From an uncultured Pseudomonadota bacterium (GTDB lineage Bacteria > Myxococcota_A > UBA796 > GCA-2862545), in assembly GCA_913061235.1 (NCBI GenBank), contig CAJXTB010000002.1, positions 62,001-126,000 on the forward strand: a DNA stretch of 64,000 nucleotides, written 5' to 3'. The stretch's first letter is position 1. Every line of letters starts with the position of its first letter. The position numbers and the translations under genes are program-made. The notes under the pieces were generated by a model. It searched no databases and was not told where the DNA came from. It saw nothing but the letters and a program-made list of their open reading frames with translations. Positions 26,832-37,243 of this stretch are shown piece by piece.

Positions 26832-26862
26832 GGGGCCGCCGGATAGTCGGGCGGCCCCTTTT
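26832..26862 (+). terminator. rho-independent terminator of rpoN-hpf
   Basis: A perfect 9-bp stem (GGGGCCGCC / GGCGGCCCC) with a 9-base loop is followed by TTTT. It ends only 19 bases before metK, so the metK promoter must lie upstream of it or overlap it. Confidence 0.8.
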
Positions 26863-26881
26863 ACGTGTGGAGAGCCAGCCC

Positions 26882-28042
26882 ATGGCCCTAAAGAACTACT
26901 TGTTCACTTCTGAGTCCGTCACCGAAGGCCATCCGGACAAGATCTGCGACAACGTCTCAGACGCTATCTTGGATGCCTACTTGGCCCAGGACCCACTGGC
27001 CCGCGTGGCTTGTGAGACCGCGGTGAAGACAGGTTTTGTTCTGCTAGCGGGTGAGATCACCTCCACCGCAACCGTCGATTACCCAACCATCGTCCGCGAG
27101 ACGGTGCGGGACATTGGCTACACGCACTCCGACATGGGCTTCGACGCCAACACATGTGCGGTCATGGTTGCTGTTGAGCAGCAGAGCCCGGACATCAGCC
27201 AGGGTGTCACCGCTGGTGAAGGCCTGCACGAAGAACAAGGTGCCGGCGACCAAGGCATGATGTTTGGCTACGCCTGTGACGAGACCGATGCACTCATGCC
27301 CATGAGCATCTTCTTTGCGCATCGCCTGTCCGAGAAGTTGTCGGCCGTCCGCAATGCGGGTCAGGACTGGCTCCGTCCAGATGGCAAGACTCAAGTCACC
27401 ATCGAGTACAAAGACGGCAAGCCGGCACGCGTTGACGCAGTTGTCGTGTCGACCCAGCACGCTGAGTCCATCAGCCACGGCGACTTGGTTGCGGCCATCA
27501 AGGAGCAGGTCATTGCACCTGTCATCCCGGGCAACCTCATCGATGCTGACACCAAGTACTTCGTCAACCCAACCGGTCGTTTCGTGATTGGCGGACCCAT
27601 GGGTGACGCCGGCCTGACCGGCCGCAAGATCATCGTGGACACCTACGGCGGCCACGGCTCGCACGGTGGCGGCGCTTTCAGCGGTAAGGACCCAACAAAG
27701 GTCGACCGCTCGGCTGCCTACATGGCTCGCTACGTTGCTAAGAACCTGGTCGCTTCGGGTGCTTGCAAGCGTGCCCTGGTTCAGCTGGCCTACGCAATTG
27801 GCGTTGCTGACCCCGTCAGCGTCATGGTCGACTCCTACGGCACCGGAGAAGTCTCGGACGACAAGCTCACCGCTTGTGTTCGTGAGCTGTTCCCGCTGCG
27901 TCCTGCTGGCCTGACCGCACACTTGGACCTGTTGCGTCCGATCTACCGCGCGACTGCCGCGCACGGTCACTTTGGCCGCGACATGTTCCCATGGGAACAG
28001 ACGGACATGGCAGACAAGGTCAAGGCGTACTTGTCGAACTAG
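26882..28042 (+). CDS. metK: S-adenosylmethionine synthetase
   Basis: MetK makes S-adenosylmethionine from methionine and ATP. The start ATG 26882 has GGAGA at 26869-26873; a GTG start five codons earlier is less likely. The 386-residue protein shows [37 protein letters not shown] (ATP site), and the P-loop-like [19 protein letters not shown]. No SAM riboswitch is visible in the short leader. Its terminator is built into repeat element B. Confidence 0.98.
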   Translation: MALKNYLFTSESVTEGHPDKICDNVSDAILDAYLAQDPLARVACETAVKTGFVLLAGEITSTATVDYPTIVRETVRDIGYTHSDMGFDANTCAVMVAVEQQSPDISQGVTAGEGLHEEQGAGDQGMMFGYACDETDALMPMSIFFAHRLSEKLSAVRNAGQDWLRPDGKTQVTIEYKDGKPARVDAVVVSTQHAESISHGDLVAAIKEQVIAPVIPGNLIDADTKYFVNPTGRFVIGGPMGDAGLTGRKIIVDTYGGHGSHGGGAFSGKDPTKVDRSAAYMARYVAKNLVASGACKRALVQLAYAIGVADPVSVMVDSYGTGEVSDDKLTACVRELFPLRPAGLTAHLDLLRPIYRATAAHGHFGRDMFPWEQTDMADKVKAYLSN

Positions 28043-28093
28043 GGTTTGGCATACTGGTATCTCGCTCTGTGTAGTATTTAGGCGGGGCGAGAA

Positions 28094-28235
28094 ATCAGTG
28101 GTCAGAAGTCAGATATCAGAGCAGAAGCCGCAAGCGGCTCCTGCGTTTTTTTTTGGCGCCGCTGTATGGCCAGAGCTTCGCACCCGACGCAAGTCGGTTG
28201 CTCTGACCTCTGACCTGTGATGTCTGACATCTAAA
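28094..28235. repeat. heptad inverted-arm element B
   Basis: The left arm has four 7-bp units of type NTCAGAN at 28094-28121. The right arm has four inverted units of type NTCTGAC at 28201-28228 (the third, CTGTGAT, is degenerate). Just inside each arm lies a hairpin: AGCCG-CAAG-CGGCT on the left and CCGAC-GCAA-GTCGG on the right. The interior is about 80 bases and contains nine T. No gene is present between metK and sdhC. Confidence 0.85.
28121..28154 (+). terminator. metK terminator inside repeat element B
   Basis: GCAG/CTGC and AGCCG/CGGCT pair around a CAAG loop, followed by G and nine T (28146-28154). The hairpin is the left-arm hairpin of the repeat, so the mobile-looking element doubles as terminator. 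Confidence 0.85.
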
Positions 28236-28386
28236 CCACAGCGATGTTCGCTGGGGGAGCGAGGTGACAAGGGTGCGTCACAAGCCTCTACCCGCCACGG
28301 TTTGGTGCTCCCGAAAATGGTATCAACGGTTACGCGACACTCATCCCTGGACAGATGCACCTGTCCTCTGTTTTTGGAGACTCTCC

Positions 28387-29067
28387 ATGAATCCGATTGC
28401 TAGGCTGTACAAGTCGACCATCGGCAAGAAGGTCATCATGGCCGTCACTGGCCTAATCATGGTCTTTTGGCTGCTTTCGCACCTTGGCGGCAACACCCTG
28501 ATGTTCCTAGGCCAGGAATGGATGGACGCTTACGCCCACAAAATCCACAACCTAGGGCCCTTGCTTTGGGTCATGCGTCTGGGAATGCTGGGCGTCATTG
28601 TTGCCCACATCTGGTCCGCGATTGCCGTCACACGGATCTCTTGGGCGGCTCGTGAGCACTCCTACAAGGGCGGTCGCAAGACGAACGTGTCCACCTGGAG
28701 TGCCCGTCTGATGCGCATCGGCGGCATCATCATCGTTCTGTTCATCTTCTGGCACTTGGCGGACCTGACCTTGGGCTGGGTCCATCCGGACTTCAAGATG
28801 CAGGAAGAGGGCGGTGCGGCTGCGTACCACAACCTCACTGTGTCGCTCCGCCAGATTCCAGTCGCCATTTTCTACATGGTGTCTGTGATTTTCGTTGGCC
28901 TGCACTTCTCGCACGGCATCCAGTCGGGATTCCAGACCCTCGGTCTGAACCATCCCAAGTGGAACGGGATTCGCAAGATGACTTCTTGGGGCCTCGGCAC
29001 GCTCATCGCAGTCGGCAACATTGCGATTGTCGCCGCTACCATGTTCAAACTCATCGGAGGAGAGTGA
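28387..29067 (+). CDS. sdhC: succinate dehydrogenase cytochrome b subunit (b558 family)
   Basis: This is the membrane anchor that passes electrons from succinate to quinone. The start ATG 28387 has GGAGA at 28376-28380. The 226-residue protein has five hydrophobic helices, beginning KKVIMAVTGLIMVFWLLSHL, with His residues in or next to helices (SHLGGN, VAHIWSA, FWHLADL, LHFSHGIQSGFQTLGLNHP) that suit haem binding. A single large anchor instead of SdhC plus SdhD is typical of sdhCAB operons in Bacteroidota, delta- and epsilon-type bacteria. sdhA follows 3 bases later. Confidence 0.94.
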   Translation: MNPIARLYKSTIGKKVIMAVTGLIMVFWLLSHLGGNTLMFLGQEWMDAYAHKIHNLGPLLWVMRLGMLGVIVAHIWSAIAVTRISWAAREHSYKGGRKTNVSTWSARLMRIGGIIIVLFIFWHLADLTLGWVHPDFKMQEEGGAAAYHNLTVSLRQIPVAIFYMVSVIFVGLHFSHGIQSGFQTLGLNHPKWNGIRKMTSWGLGTLIAVGNIAIVAATMFKLIGGE

Positions 29068-29070
29068 GCC

Positions 29071-30987
29071 ATGCTCGACCTAAACTCCCGCTGCCCAGAC
29101 GGCCCTATCGAAACGGCATGGGACCGGCATCGCCAGTCCATCAAGCTTGTCAATCCGGCCAATAAGCGCAAGTACACCGTCATTGTAGTGGGCACCGGCC
29201 TCGCAGGCGCGTCGGCATCTGCCACACTTGCTGAGCTCGGCTACAACGTCAAAGCGTTCACCTTTCACGACAGCCCGCGTCGCGCGCACTCGATTGCCGC
29301 CCAGGGCGGTATCAACGCGGCGAAGAACTACCAGAATGACGGCGACAGCGTCTACCGGCTGTTCTACGACACTGTGAAGGGAGGCGACTTTCGCTCCCGT
29401 GAGCAGAATGTGTACCGGCTCGCACAAGTGTCGGTCGACATCATCGACCATTGTGTTGCGCAGGGCGTTCCGTTCGCTCGCGAATACGGCGGCCTCCTCG
29501 CAAACCGCTCCTTTGGTGGTGCGCTGGTGTCGCGGACCTTCTACGCCGCTGGCCAGACCGGACAGCAGCTGCTGCTCGGCGCCTACTCGGCGTTGTCGAA
29601 GGAAATCAACAGCGGCAAAGTGAAGATGCACAACCGCTCTGAGCTGCTGGACATCGTGAAGATCGATGGCCACGCGAAGGGAATCGTTACCCGTGACCTG
29701 GTCACCGGTGAAGTCACCAGCCACGCGGCAGACGCCGTTGTGTTGGCGACTGGCGGCTACGGCAACGCCTTCTTCTTGTCCACGAATGCTCGTGGCTGCA
29801 ATGTGACGGCGACTTGGCGCGCCTACAAGCGTGGCGCTGGCTTTGCCAACCCATGCTTCACGCAGATTCACCCCACCTGCATCCCCGTGATGGGTGACCA
29901 TCAGAGCAAGCTGACTCTCATGAGTGAGTCGCTCCGAAACGACGGGCGTGTCTGGGTTCCGAAGAAGGCCGGGGACTTCCGAAAAGCTCGGGATATTCCG
30001 GAGAACGAGCGGGACTACTACCTTGAGCGCATCTACCCAACGTTCGGAAACCTCGTCCCACGCGACGTCGCTTCCCGTTCGGCGAAGAAGATGATTGATA
30101 AGGGTCACAGCGTTGTCCAGGGCGGCTCCGGCGTGTACCTCGACTTCGCAGACGCCATCAAGCGCCTGGGCAAGGACGCGATTGCTGAGAAGTACGGCAA
30201 CCTGTTTGATATGTACAAGCAGATTACCGGCGACAATCCTTACGAAACGGCCATGAAGATCTACCCGGCTTCGCATTACACCATGGGCGGTTTGTGGGTT
30301 GACTACAACCTGATGACCAACGTCCCTGGGTTGTACGCGATTGGCGAGGCGAACTTCTCTGACCACGGTGCCAACCGCCTGGGAGCCTCGGCTCTAATGC
30401 AAGGTCTGGCAGACGGATACTTCGTTCTTCCCTACACGATTGGTGACTACCTAGCGCCGCAGCCACACGGGTTCGACGACACGTCGCACCCCGCATTCGC
30501 CGAGGCCGAGGCCCAGGTGAAGGCCAAGACCGACAAGCTGTTGTCGGTCGGCGGTAAGAAGAGTGCCGACCACTTCCACAAGAAGCTGGGCAAGCTCATC
30601 TGGGAAGAGTGCGGCATGGCCCGCACCGAGCCGGGTCTGAAGAGTGCGCTTGAGCGTCTACCTGCCATCCGGGAAGAGTTCTGGTCGCAGGTCAGTGTGC
30701 CTGGCAGTGGTGCTGCTCTCAACCAGCAGCTGGAGAAGGCTGGCCGCGTTGCTGACTTCCTCGAGTTTGGTGAGATCATGCTTCGCGATGCTCTGACGCG
30801 GAACGAGTCGTGTGGTGGTCACTTCCGCGAGGAAAGCCAGACCCCAGAAGGCGAGGCCCTGCGGGATGATGAGAACTTCCAGCACGGTGCTGTTTGGGAG
30901 TACGCCGGTGAAGGTAAGCCATCCATTCGTAACGAAGAAGCCCTTGAATTTAAGTACGTTCTACCTTCGCAGCGGAGCTACAAGTGA
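29071..30987 (+). CDS. sdhA: succinate dehydrogenase flavoprotein subunit
   Basis: SdhA oxidises succinate to fumarate with covalently bound FAD. The 638-residue protein has the FAD-binding start [20 protein letters not shown], the flavinylation site [13 protein letters not shown] (His near residue 70), and the substrate block HPTCIPV. The capping and active-site region [13 protein letters not shown] is followed by [19 protein letters not shown]. Its stop overlaps the GTG start of sdhB. Confidence 0.97.
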   Translation: MLDLNSRCPDGPIETAWDRHRQSIKLVNPANKRKYTVIVVGTGLAGASASATLAELGYNVKAFTFHDSPRRAHSIAAQGGINAAKNYQNDGDSVYRLFYDTVKGGDFRSREQNVYRLAQVSVDIIDHCVAQGVPFAREYGGLLANRSFGGALVSRTFYAAGQTGQQLLLGAYSALSKEINSGKVKMHNRSELLDIVKIDGHAKGIVTRDLVTGEVTSHAADAVVLATGGYGNAFFLSTNARGCNVTATWRAYKRGAGFANPCFTQIHPTCIPVMGDHQSKLTLMSESLRNDGRVWVPKKAGDFRKARDIPENERDYYLERIYPTFGNLVPRDVASRSAKKMIDKGHSVVQGGSGVYLDFADAIKRLGKDAIAEKYGNLFDMYKQITGDNPYETAMKIYPASHYTMGGLWVDYNLMTNVPGLYAIGEANFSDHGANRLGASALMQGLADGYFVLPYTIGDYLAPQPHGFDDTSHPAFAEAEAQVKAKTDKLLSVGGKKSADHFHKKLGKLIWEECGMARTEPGLKSALERLPAIREEFWSQVSVPGSGAALNQQLEKAGRVADFLEFGEIMLRDALTRNESCGGHFREESQTPEGEALRDDENFQHGAVWEYAGEGKPSIRNEEALEFKYVLPSQRSYK

Positions 30988-31736
30988 ACATTACGCTCAA
31001 AGTCTGGCGTCAGGCTGGTCCAAAAGACGCTGGCAAGTTCGAGACTTACCAACACGACGGAATCGTTGAGGAGATGTCCTTCTTGGAGATGCTCGACGTC
31101 TTCAATGAGAAGCTTCTCGAAGCGGGCACTGAGCCCATTGCTTTCGAGCACGACTGTCGTGAAGGTATTTGTGGTTCCTGTGGTTGCATGGTCAATGGCC
31201 GCGCACACGGACCGAAGGACGGCGCGACCCTCTGCCAAGTGCACATGCGGTCCTACAAGGATGGGGACACCATCACTCTGGAGCCCTTCCGCGCGAAGGC
31301 CTTCCCAATCTTGAAGGACTTGGTGGTTGACCGCTCGGCCTTCGACAGCATCATTCAGGCGGGCGGATACATCTCCGTTCGCACGGGTGCAGCTCAAGAT
31401 GCAAACATGCGCCCGGTCGAGAAGGCCATTGCGGATGAAGCGTTCGACGCAGCAACCTGCATTGGTTGTGGTGCGTGCGTGGCGTCGTGTCCGAACGGCT
31501 CAGCGAGCCTGTTCACCTCGGCGAAGATTGCGCACCTCAACATGCTTCCTCAGGGTGAACCCGAGAAGTACAAGCGTGCCACTGCCATGGTCACTGCTAT
31601 GGATGACGCCATGTTCGGCGCTTGTTCCAACCACGAAGAGTGCGAAGCGACATGTCCGAAGGGCATTGGCGTGGAGTACATCTCGCAGATGAACAAGAAC
31701 CTCATCTGGGGCGAGCTGTTCGAGCACGACTCGTAG
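30984..31736 (+). CDS. sdhB: succinate dehydrogenase iron-sulfur subunit
   Basis: SdhB carries three Fe-S clusters between FAD and the quinone site. The GTG start at 30984 overlaps the sdhA stop and has GGAG six bases upstream. Cluster ligands are visible: the plant-type [2Fe-2S] motif [11 protein letters not shown] with a later Cys in TLCQVH, and two ferredoxin-like sets, [14 protein letters not shown] and [14 protein letters not shown]. The length of 250 residues is normal for this class. A strong terminator follows. Confidence 0.97.
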   Translation: MNITLKVWRQAGPKDAGKFETYQHDGIVEEMSFLEMLDVFNEKLLEAGTEPIAFEHDCREGICGSCGCMVNGRAHGPKDGATLCQVHMRSYKDGDTITLEPFRAKAFPILKDLVVDRSAFDSIIQAGGYISVRTGAAQDANMRPVEKAIADEAFDAATCIGCGACVASCPNGSASLFTSAKIAHLNMLPQGEPEKYKRATAMVTAMDDAMFGACSNHEECEATCPKGIGVEYISQMNKNLIWGELFEHDS

Positions 31737-31808
31737 TAGTCCGCGGCTGACGGCCCATCTCAGAGACTCTTTGAGGTGCGTTGATTCGCAGATGTACCTA
31801 GATGAATT

Positions 31809-31849
31809 GGGAACGACGCTCTGTTGAGTGGCGTTCCCTTTTTCGTTTT
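31809..31849 (+). terminator. rho-independent terminator of sdhCAB
   Basis: A 13-base stem (GGGAACGACGCTC / GAGTGGCGTTCCC, one mismatch and one wobble) with loop TGTT is followed by TTTTTCGTTTT. Confidence 0.9.
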
Positions 31850-31886
31850 GGAGTGACCATGCAGCTGATTCATCGAGAGGGCCACA

Positions 31887-33521
31887 ATGGGTGACGGAGG
31901 ACGACTTCGGTTGAACCATGAGCTTGCAGCTCACCGTGGCTTGTTGGTGTGGGCCCGTCCGCAGCGAGACGTGCTGGTGTTTGATGGCGAGGAGGTCGTT
32001 GGGTGGCATGGTGACAAGCAGCCGGCGTCACGAGCGGCATTCTGGCGGCGTTGTGTGGGGTGGGACGATGATGCCCTCGACCAAGTGGGGCCGTACAAGC
32101 TCGTGGCCGGGGTGAATGGACGCCTAGCGCTTGTGGGTGACGGCATTGTTGTCCCGAGCGACGCACAACGCTTGGACTGGGACATCACCAAGTTTGGGCC
32201 AGACTTGCCCGTGTTGGGCGGTCTGGACTCACAGAGTCTGTCGTGGCGTGCTCGTCTGCAGGACAGCCCGCACGGCGTTGTGCTGTGTGAGCCGGAGTTC
32301 GGTCTTGTGTGGTCGTTGGCCGATGGTGTCGCGTGGCAACTACGCGGCGTCGACGAATCCCACGAGGTAACCGCGTATCGCGTACACAATGGTGTGGTCA
32401 TTCACTCATCATGGACAGAACGTCAGGGGAGGGTTGGCTGGGTGTCGGATGCCGGTGAGGTACGAAACCACCAGCGGGTAGACGGTCCAGCAACACCATT
32501 TCTTTGTGTACAAGAGGTGTTGTGGACGTTTCTGTCACTCAGCAACAACACGGACGTGCATGTGTGCTCCATCTCCACGACAGATGGCAGCATCACCCCG
32601 GTCCTGCTGCTTGCCGACACCGTGTCGAGCGCGGCAGTCGTGGGGCAAGATGTCTATGCGGTGTCTTGGTCGGGTACGACGCAGCGCTTCGCAGTCCGTC
32701 CTGACACATGGGCGGAGATGGAGGTCTTGGAGGTTCCACGTGGAGGCCTCGAGCGATTCAATCCAGCTCCGACTCTTGGAGACGCTGTTGCGGAGTGGTG
32801 TGGGCCTTCCGGACCCCTCAACACGCAGTTGGAGTGGGTGAACACGGGCGGCGACCACGTTGGAATGCGTGTCGAAGTGATCTGTTCAGGGGGTGTTGTG
32901 GTCAATAGCCTTCACGTTGCTGACGCTGTGGTTTCGCTCGAAGATGGGGTTGGCTCCTTCAGCCACCACCTGATTGAGAGCCGGGCGAGCGTTCACCTGA
33001 CGCTGAAGGGGCGCGTGGCTGGTCCCGGCCAGGTTCGCGTCAGCATCAGCGGGTGGAAGGCGCGCGATGTCTCGCCGGGCAAGTCAGAGACAGATTCAGT
33101 GCTGCGAGAGACCTTCGTTCTCGGCACCGGACACATCGCTGTGACCGTTGATAGCGTACTCATGGCGTTCCGAGGTGGCGAGCGGACTCCGATACTACCC
33201 ACGTGGGTCAGCGCGCTTGCCGAGCGGGGAGCCATGGACAGTGAACGACCGGAACCGGACTTGGATCGCTGGATGCGTCGGGCATTGGGCCGGTGTCGCG
33301 TGGAGTCATCCGAGCAGGCCCCAGAGGCTGTACATCAAGCCTGGCTGACGTTGTCTGAGCGCGAGCGGACAGAGTCGACCGGAACCGTGCCACTGTACAA
33401 GCTTCAGTCCCCACGGCACTGGGTGGTGACGGATGCCGAGTGTGCTGGCATCATCCGAACTCTTGGTGACACCCATGCGTTCAGCGTTCTGTGCGCCGGT
33501 GGTGCTTTCATGGTTGCATAG
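31887..33521 (+). CDS. conserved-looking hypothetical protein, beta-rich
   Basis: The family is not recognised. The 544-residue product lacks a signal peptide and transmembrane helices, so it appears cytoplasmic. It is rich in Trp, Val and Gly with repeating short strands (LLVWARPQRDVLVFDGEEV, LALVGDGIVV, GRVGWVSDAGEV, VWTFLSLSNN-like blocks), suggesting a beta-propeller for the first 300 residues and a beta-sandwich after that. GAGAGG ends six bases before the ATG. It is placed between the sdh terminator and the gltA promoter, so it is probably a single-gene unit. Confidence 0.75.
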   Translation: MGDGGRLRLNHELAAHRGLLVWARPQRDVLVFDGEEVVGWHGDKQPASRAAFWRRCVGWDDDALDQVGPYKLVAGVNGRLALVGDGIVVPSDAQRLDWDITKFGPDLPVLGGLDSQSLSWRARLQDSPHGVVLCEPEFGLVWSLADGVAWQLRGVDESHEVTAYRVHNGVVIHSSWTERQGRVGWVSDAGEVRNHQRVDGPATPFLCVQEVLWTFLSLSNNTDVHVCSISTTDGSITPVLLLADTVSSAAVVGQDVYAVSWSGTTQRFAVRPDTWAEMEVLEVPRGGLERFNPAPTLGDAVAEWCGPSGPLNTQLEWVNTGGDHVGMRVEVICSGGVVVNSLHVADAVVSLEDGVGSFSHHLIESRASVHLTLKGRVAGPGQVRVSISGWKARDVSPGKSETDSVLRETFVLGTGHIAVTVDSVLMAFRGGERTPILPTWVSALAERGAMDSERPEPDLDRWMRRALGRCRVESSEQAPEAVHQAWLTLSERERTESTGTVPLYKLQSPRHWVVTDAECAGIIRTLGDTHAFSVLCAGGAFMVA

Positions 33522-33634
33522 AAGCTCTGCTATGGAGTGATGCGCTCTGAGCCATGGGTTGTGTGCATTGTGGTCGATTGTGGCGAGGCTGTGGAAGGAT
33601 TCAGCGGCCGGGACAAACGCCTACGTCCGCTGCG

Positions 33635-33661
33635 TTGCCACCGGGTGACCGCTGCTATACG
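33635..33661 (+). promoter_or_regulatory. putative sigma-70 promoter of gltA
   Basis: TTGCCA (33635-33640) and TATACG (33656-33661) are spaced by 15 bases, 35 bases before the start codon. The spacing is shorter than the ideal 17. Confidence 0.4.
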
Positions 33662-33695
33662 AGCCCCCTCAAACACTTGTACAGGGGCCGGAAAC

Positions 33696-34868
33696 ATGGC
33701 TGACCACGGTAGCAACGACGTTCTCTTCGAGATCACCTCCGCTCACCTCAATAAGGGTCTCCGTGGTGTGCCCGTTGGCACGTGCCGTACGTCCAAGGTC
33801 GATACCATGGAAGGTGTTTCTTACGTCGGCTACCCGATCGCCGAGCTCGCCGACCTCGAAGAAGAAGCCGTGGTCTACCTGCTGCTTCACCGTGAGTTGC
33901 CAACTGACGAGCAGCTCGTGGAGTTCAACAAGAACCTCATCAGCCGTCGCGGCGTCCCACAGCAGGTGCTGGACGTCCTTCAGACCCTCCCCAAGGAAGG
34001 TCACCCCATGGAGTGGTTCACCACCGGCCTCATCTTGCTCGGCATGACCAGCAAGACCGGTGACCTGCTCGAAGACGCCTACAACGCCATGGCTCGCTTG
34101 CCCGAGTTGGTCGCAGCTATCTTCCGCATCCGTAGCGGCTGGGGCGCGCCCATCAAGAGCAACCCTGAGCTCGGTCTGATCGAAGACTTCGTGGCCATGT
34201 TGGACGTCCCCGGCGGCCACAACGCCAAGCTCACCCGCTTGCTGCGCACCTTCTACATCCTGCACATGGACCATGGCGGCGGAAACCTCTCCACCTTCAC
34301 CGGTAAGACCGTTGCCTCTGCAGGAACGGACATGTACAGCAGCCTCAACGCTGCCATGAGCGGACTGTACGGACCGCTTCACGGCCGCGCGAACCAGGAC
34401 TGCCTCAACTTCGTGCGCACCGTCGGCTCTACCGACCCTGCCAAGGTTGAGTCCTTCGTCCGCGCAACACTCGACGGTGGCGGCAAGATCTTCGGCTTCG
34501 GCCATGCGGTTCTGCGCGCTGAAGACCCCCGCGCGACCATCCAGTACAAGGTCGGCGAAGAGATCTGCCCGGATGACGAACTGTTCCGCACGGCTGCCGT
34601 CATGCGCGAAGTTGCCGTCAAGGTCCTCAAGGAGATGCCTAAGGTCTCCAACCCGTACCCGAACGTAGACGCCGTCTCCGGCTCGTTGCTCAATGCGAGC
34701 GGCTTGACCGACAGCGACTTCTACACCGTGTTGTTCGGTCTCTCACGCTGTACCGGCATTGCCGCACAGATCGTCGACGAACGCCTGCGCTTCCGCGGCG
34801 GAAAGGGCACGCCCATCATGCGTCCCAAGTACATCGCTGAAGACCAGCCCAAGCGCTCACTCAAGTAG
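33696..34868 (+). CDS. gltA: citrate synthase
   Basis: Citrate synthase condenses oxaloacetate and acetyl-CoA at the entry to the TCA cycle. The start ATG 33696 gives 390 residues; the upstream extension in frame has no family similarity. The catalytic residues are in place: His in GLYGPLHGRANQD (near residue 228), His in IFGFGHAVLR (near 270), and Asp in SDFYTVLFGLSR near the end. The substrate Arg is in RFRGGKGTPIMRP. No clear Shine-Dalgarno sequence is seen, only GGGGCCGG. Confidence 0.96.
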   Translation: MADHGSNDVLFEITSAHLNKGLRGVPVGTCRTSKVDTMEGVSYVGYPIAELADLEEEAVVYLLLHRELPTDEQLVEFNKNLISRRGVPQQVLDVLQTLPKEGHPMEWFTTGLILLGMTSKTGDLLEDAYNAMARLPELVAAIFRIRSGWGAPIKSNPELGLIEDFVAMLDVPGGHNAKLTRLLRTFYILHMDHGGGNLSTFTGKTVASAGTDMYSSLNAAMSGLYGPLHGRANQDCLNFVRTVGSTDPAKVESFVRATLDGGGKIFGFGHAVLRAEDPRATIQYKVGEEICPDDELFRTAAVMREVAVKVLKEMPKVSNPYPNVDAVSGSLLNASGLTDSDFYTVLFGLSRCTGIAAQIVDERLRFRGGKGTPIMRPKYIAEDQPKRSLK

Positions 34869-34916
34869 TCGTCGCTCGTTCCGAATCGTCCCTTTTTTAA
34901 CCGTCACCGACGGGCG

Positions 34917-34953
34917 GGGCGGCTGAATCTCATCGGCCGCCCTTGCACGTTTT
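34917..34953 (+). terminator. hairpin between gltA and sucC
   Basis: A 7-bp stem (GGGCGGC / GCCGCCC) with a 12-base loop lies between the genes, with TTTT only after an intervening TTGCACG. It may allow partial read-through from gltA into sucCD. Confidence 0.45.
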
Positions 34954-34969
34954 GAGAGGATAAACCTCC

Positions 34970-36202
34970 ATGAAGATTCACGAATACCAGGCCAAGTCCA
35001 TTCTGCGGAAGTTCGGCATCCCCGTTCCTCCCGGAAAGGCCGCCACGACCGTCGACGAAGCTGTCGCCGCCGCCAACGAACTCGGAGGCTCCTTGTGGGT
35101 CGTCAAGTCGCAGATCCACGCAGGTGGTCGCGGCAAGGGTCGTTTTAAGGAATTGTCCACCGAAGCACAGCTCGCTGCTGCTGGTGAAGGAAACCCCGAA
35201 GACGGTGTGGGCGGCGTTCTGCTGTCCCGCTCGGTCGACGCTGTGAAGGAAAATGCTGAGACCATTCTCGGCAAGACCCTCGTCACCAAGCAAACGGGCC
35301 CCGAAGGCAAGCTGGTCAAGACCGTCTACATCGAAGGCGGTTGTGACATCGCCCGCGAAGTGTACGTCGCAGCAACGCTCGACCGTGCCAACAACAAGAT
35401 TCTCATCATGGCTTCCGCAGAAGGCGGAACCGAGATTGAAGAAGTCGCCGAAGAAAACCCAGACGCCATCAAGCGCGTGTGGGCCGAGCCGGCCGCTGGT
35501 CTTCAGCCATGGCAGGGACGTCAGCTCGCATACGCCATCGGAATTGAAGGCAAGACCGTCAACCGTTTCGCCGCATTCTGCATGGCTCTGTACAAGTGCT
35601 TCGTGGAAATGGACTGTGAAATGGCAGAGGTCAACCCTCTCGTCATCACCGGTGACGGAGCCGTTGTGGCCCTCGACTGCAAGATGTCCTTCGACGGCAA
35701 CGCGATGTACCGGCACAAGGATGTGCTGGCTATGCGTGACCTCGACGAAGAGGACCCCGCAGAAGTCGCAGCCGGCGAGTTCGGCCTGTCCTTCATCAAG
35801 CTCGACGGTTCCGTCGGCTGCTTGGTCAACGGTGCCGGTCTGGCCATGGCCACGATGGACATCATTCAGTTCAAGGGCGGAAGTCCTGCGAACTTCTTGG
35901 ACGTAGGTGGCGGCGCGACCGAATCACAGGTCACCGCAGCCTTCGAGATCATCACTCGCGACCCAAGCGTGAAGGCCATCTTGGTAAACATCTTCGGCGG
36001 CATCATGCAGTGCGACGTCATCGCGCGCGGCATCATCTCTGCTATCGAGAATGTTGGACTCAAGGTACCTCTGATTGTTCGCCTCGCGGGCACGAACGCC
36101 GAACTCGGCAAGAAGATTCTGGAAGAGTCGGGTCTCGACATCATTCCCGCTACCAACCTCGACGAGGCGGCTGATGCCGCTGTTCGCGCAGCTCAAGCCT
36201 GA
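34970..36202 (+). CDS. sucC: succinyl-CoA synthetase beta subunit
   Basis: SucC pairs with SucD to convert succinyl-CoA, ADP/GDP and phosphate to succinate and ATP/GTP. The 410-residue protein has the ATP-grasp start [32 protein letters not shown] (nucleotide site), [20 protein letters not shown] (Mg site), and the CoA-ligase end [13 protein letters not shown] and [20 protein letters not shown] precedes the ATG. sucD begins 15 bases after the stop. Confidence 0.97.
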   Translation: MKIHEYQAKSILRKFGIPVPPGKAATTVDEAVAAANELGGSLWVVKSQIHAGGRGKGRFKELSTEAQLAAAGEGNPEDGVGGVLLSRSVDAVKENAETILGKTLVTKQTGPEGKLVKTVYIEGGCDIAREVYVAATLDRANNKILIMASAEGGTEIEEVAEENPDAIKRVWAEPAAGLQPWQGRQLAYAIGIEGKTVNRFAAFCMALYKCFVEMDCEMAEVNPLVITGDGAVVALDCKMSFDGNAMYRHKDVLAMRDLDEEDPAEVAAGEFGLSFIKLDGSVGCLVNGAGLAMATMDIIQFKGGSPANFLDVGGGATESQVTAAFEIITRDPSVKAILVNIFGGIMQCDVIARGIISAIENVGLKVPLIVRLAGTNAELGKKILEESGLDIIPATNLDEAADAAVRAAQA

Positions 36203-36217
36203 TCGGGAGACGTTCAC

Positions 36218-37093
36218 ATGGCCATTCTCGTCAACAAAGACACTCGCGTCATCTGTCAGGGAATCACCGGTAAGTCCGGTGCCTTCCACTCCAAGATGTG
36301 CATGGAATACGGAACCAACCTCGTTGGAGGCGTTGTCCCCGGTCGCGGTGGACAAACCTTCGAAGACACCGGTGTCCCCATCTTCAACACGGTTCATGAG
36401 GCCGTCGCAGCTACCGGTGCCAACGCATCGATGCTCTTCGTCCCACCACCGTTCGCTGCAGACTCCATCCTAGAAGCCATCGATGCCGGCGTTGAGCTCG
36501 TCATCTGCATTACCGAAGGCATTCCGGTCATGGACATGGTCAAGGTCAACGCAGTCCTACAAGACAGCAAGACCCGCATGGTTGGACCCAACTGTCCCGG
36601 CGTCATCACCCCAGGTGAGTGCAAGATGGGCATCATGCCCGGACACATTCACACCCCCGGCCGCATTGGCGTGCTCTCCCGCTCGGGAACGCTCACCTAC
36701 AGTGCAGTCGGCCAGCTCTCGGCCGTTGGCCTTGGCCAGTCGACCTGTGTTGGAATCGGCGGTGACCCCATCATCGGAACCAAGTTCATCGATGTGTTGG
36801 AGCTGTTCAACAACGACCCCGAAACAGACGCCGTCATCATGGTCGGTGAGATCGGTGGCTCGGCCGAAGAAGAAGCATGTGCCTGGATTAAGGCCAACAT
36901 GACTAAGCCTGTCGTCGGCTTCATCGCCGGCTCCACGGCACCTCCGGGACGCCGTATGGGTCACGCAGGCGCTATCGTCTCCGGTGGTCAAGGCACCGCC
37001 GAAGGCAAGTTCGCTGCCATGGAAGATGCTGGCGTTCATGTTGTCCGCAACCCCGCCCTTATGGGCGAGAAGATGAAGGAAATCCTCGGCTAA
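36218..37093 (+). CDS. sucD: succinyl-CoA synthetase alpha subunit
   Basis: SucD binds CoA and carries the phosphohistidine. The 291-residue protein has the CoA-binding Rossmann block [32 protein letters not shown], and [20 protein letters not shown]. The active-site region [18 protein letters not shown] contains the phosphorylated His in GHAGA. It is the last gene of sucCD and is followed by a strong terminator. Confidence 0.97.
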   Translation: MAILVNKDTRVICQGITGKSGAFHSKMCMEYGTNLVGGVVPGRGGQTFEDTGVPIFNTVHEAVAATGANASMLFVPPPFAADSILEAIDAGVELVICITEGIPVMDMVKVNAVLQDSKTRMVGPNCPGVITPGECKMGIMPGHIHTPGRIGVLSRSGTLTYSAVGQLSAVGLGQSTCVGIGGDPIIGTKFIDVLELFNNDPETDAVIMVGEIGGSAEEEACAWIKANMTKPVVGFIAGSTAPPGRRMGHAGAIVSGGQGTAEGKFAAMEDAGVHVVRNPALMGEKMKEILG

Positions 37094-37112
37094 GCCAGGG
37101 ATTTTCTGAACG

Positions 37113-37144
37113 GGCCGGCTCCAGTGATGGAACCGGCCTTTTTT
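37113..37144 (+). terminator. rho-independent terminator of sucCD
   Basis: A 10-bp stem (GGCCGGCTCC / GGAACCGGCC, one mismatch) with loop AGTGAT is followed by six T. Confidence 0.9.
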
Positions 37145-37243
37145 GTGGAAGGGAGGCATATAGCCAGGTGAACAAGGCCGATTGCGTGAAGGTTTCGAGG
37201 GTCCCGAGAACAAAGCGATGGCTCAACAGACCCTGAGGCTGAC

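Noticed and set aside
26773-26881. SAM riboswitch before metK
   Set aside because: The leader is 109 bases, fully explained by the hpf 3' end and a simple terminator hairpin; no SAM-I, SAM-II or SAM-IV core could be recognised.
29080-30366. Long open frame of 428 codons antisense to sdhA
   Set aside because: It mirrors the codon bias of sdhA, has no ribosome-binding site or recognisable domain, and sdhA is certain. The same applies to the frames antisense to metK (27044-27970) and gltA (33669-34505).
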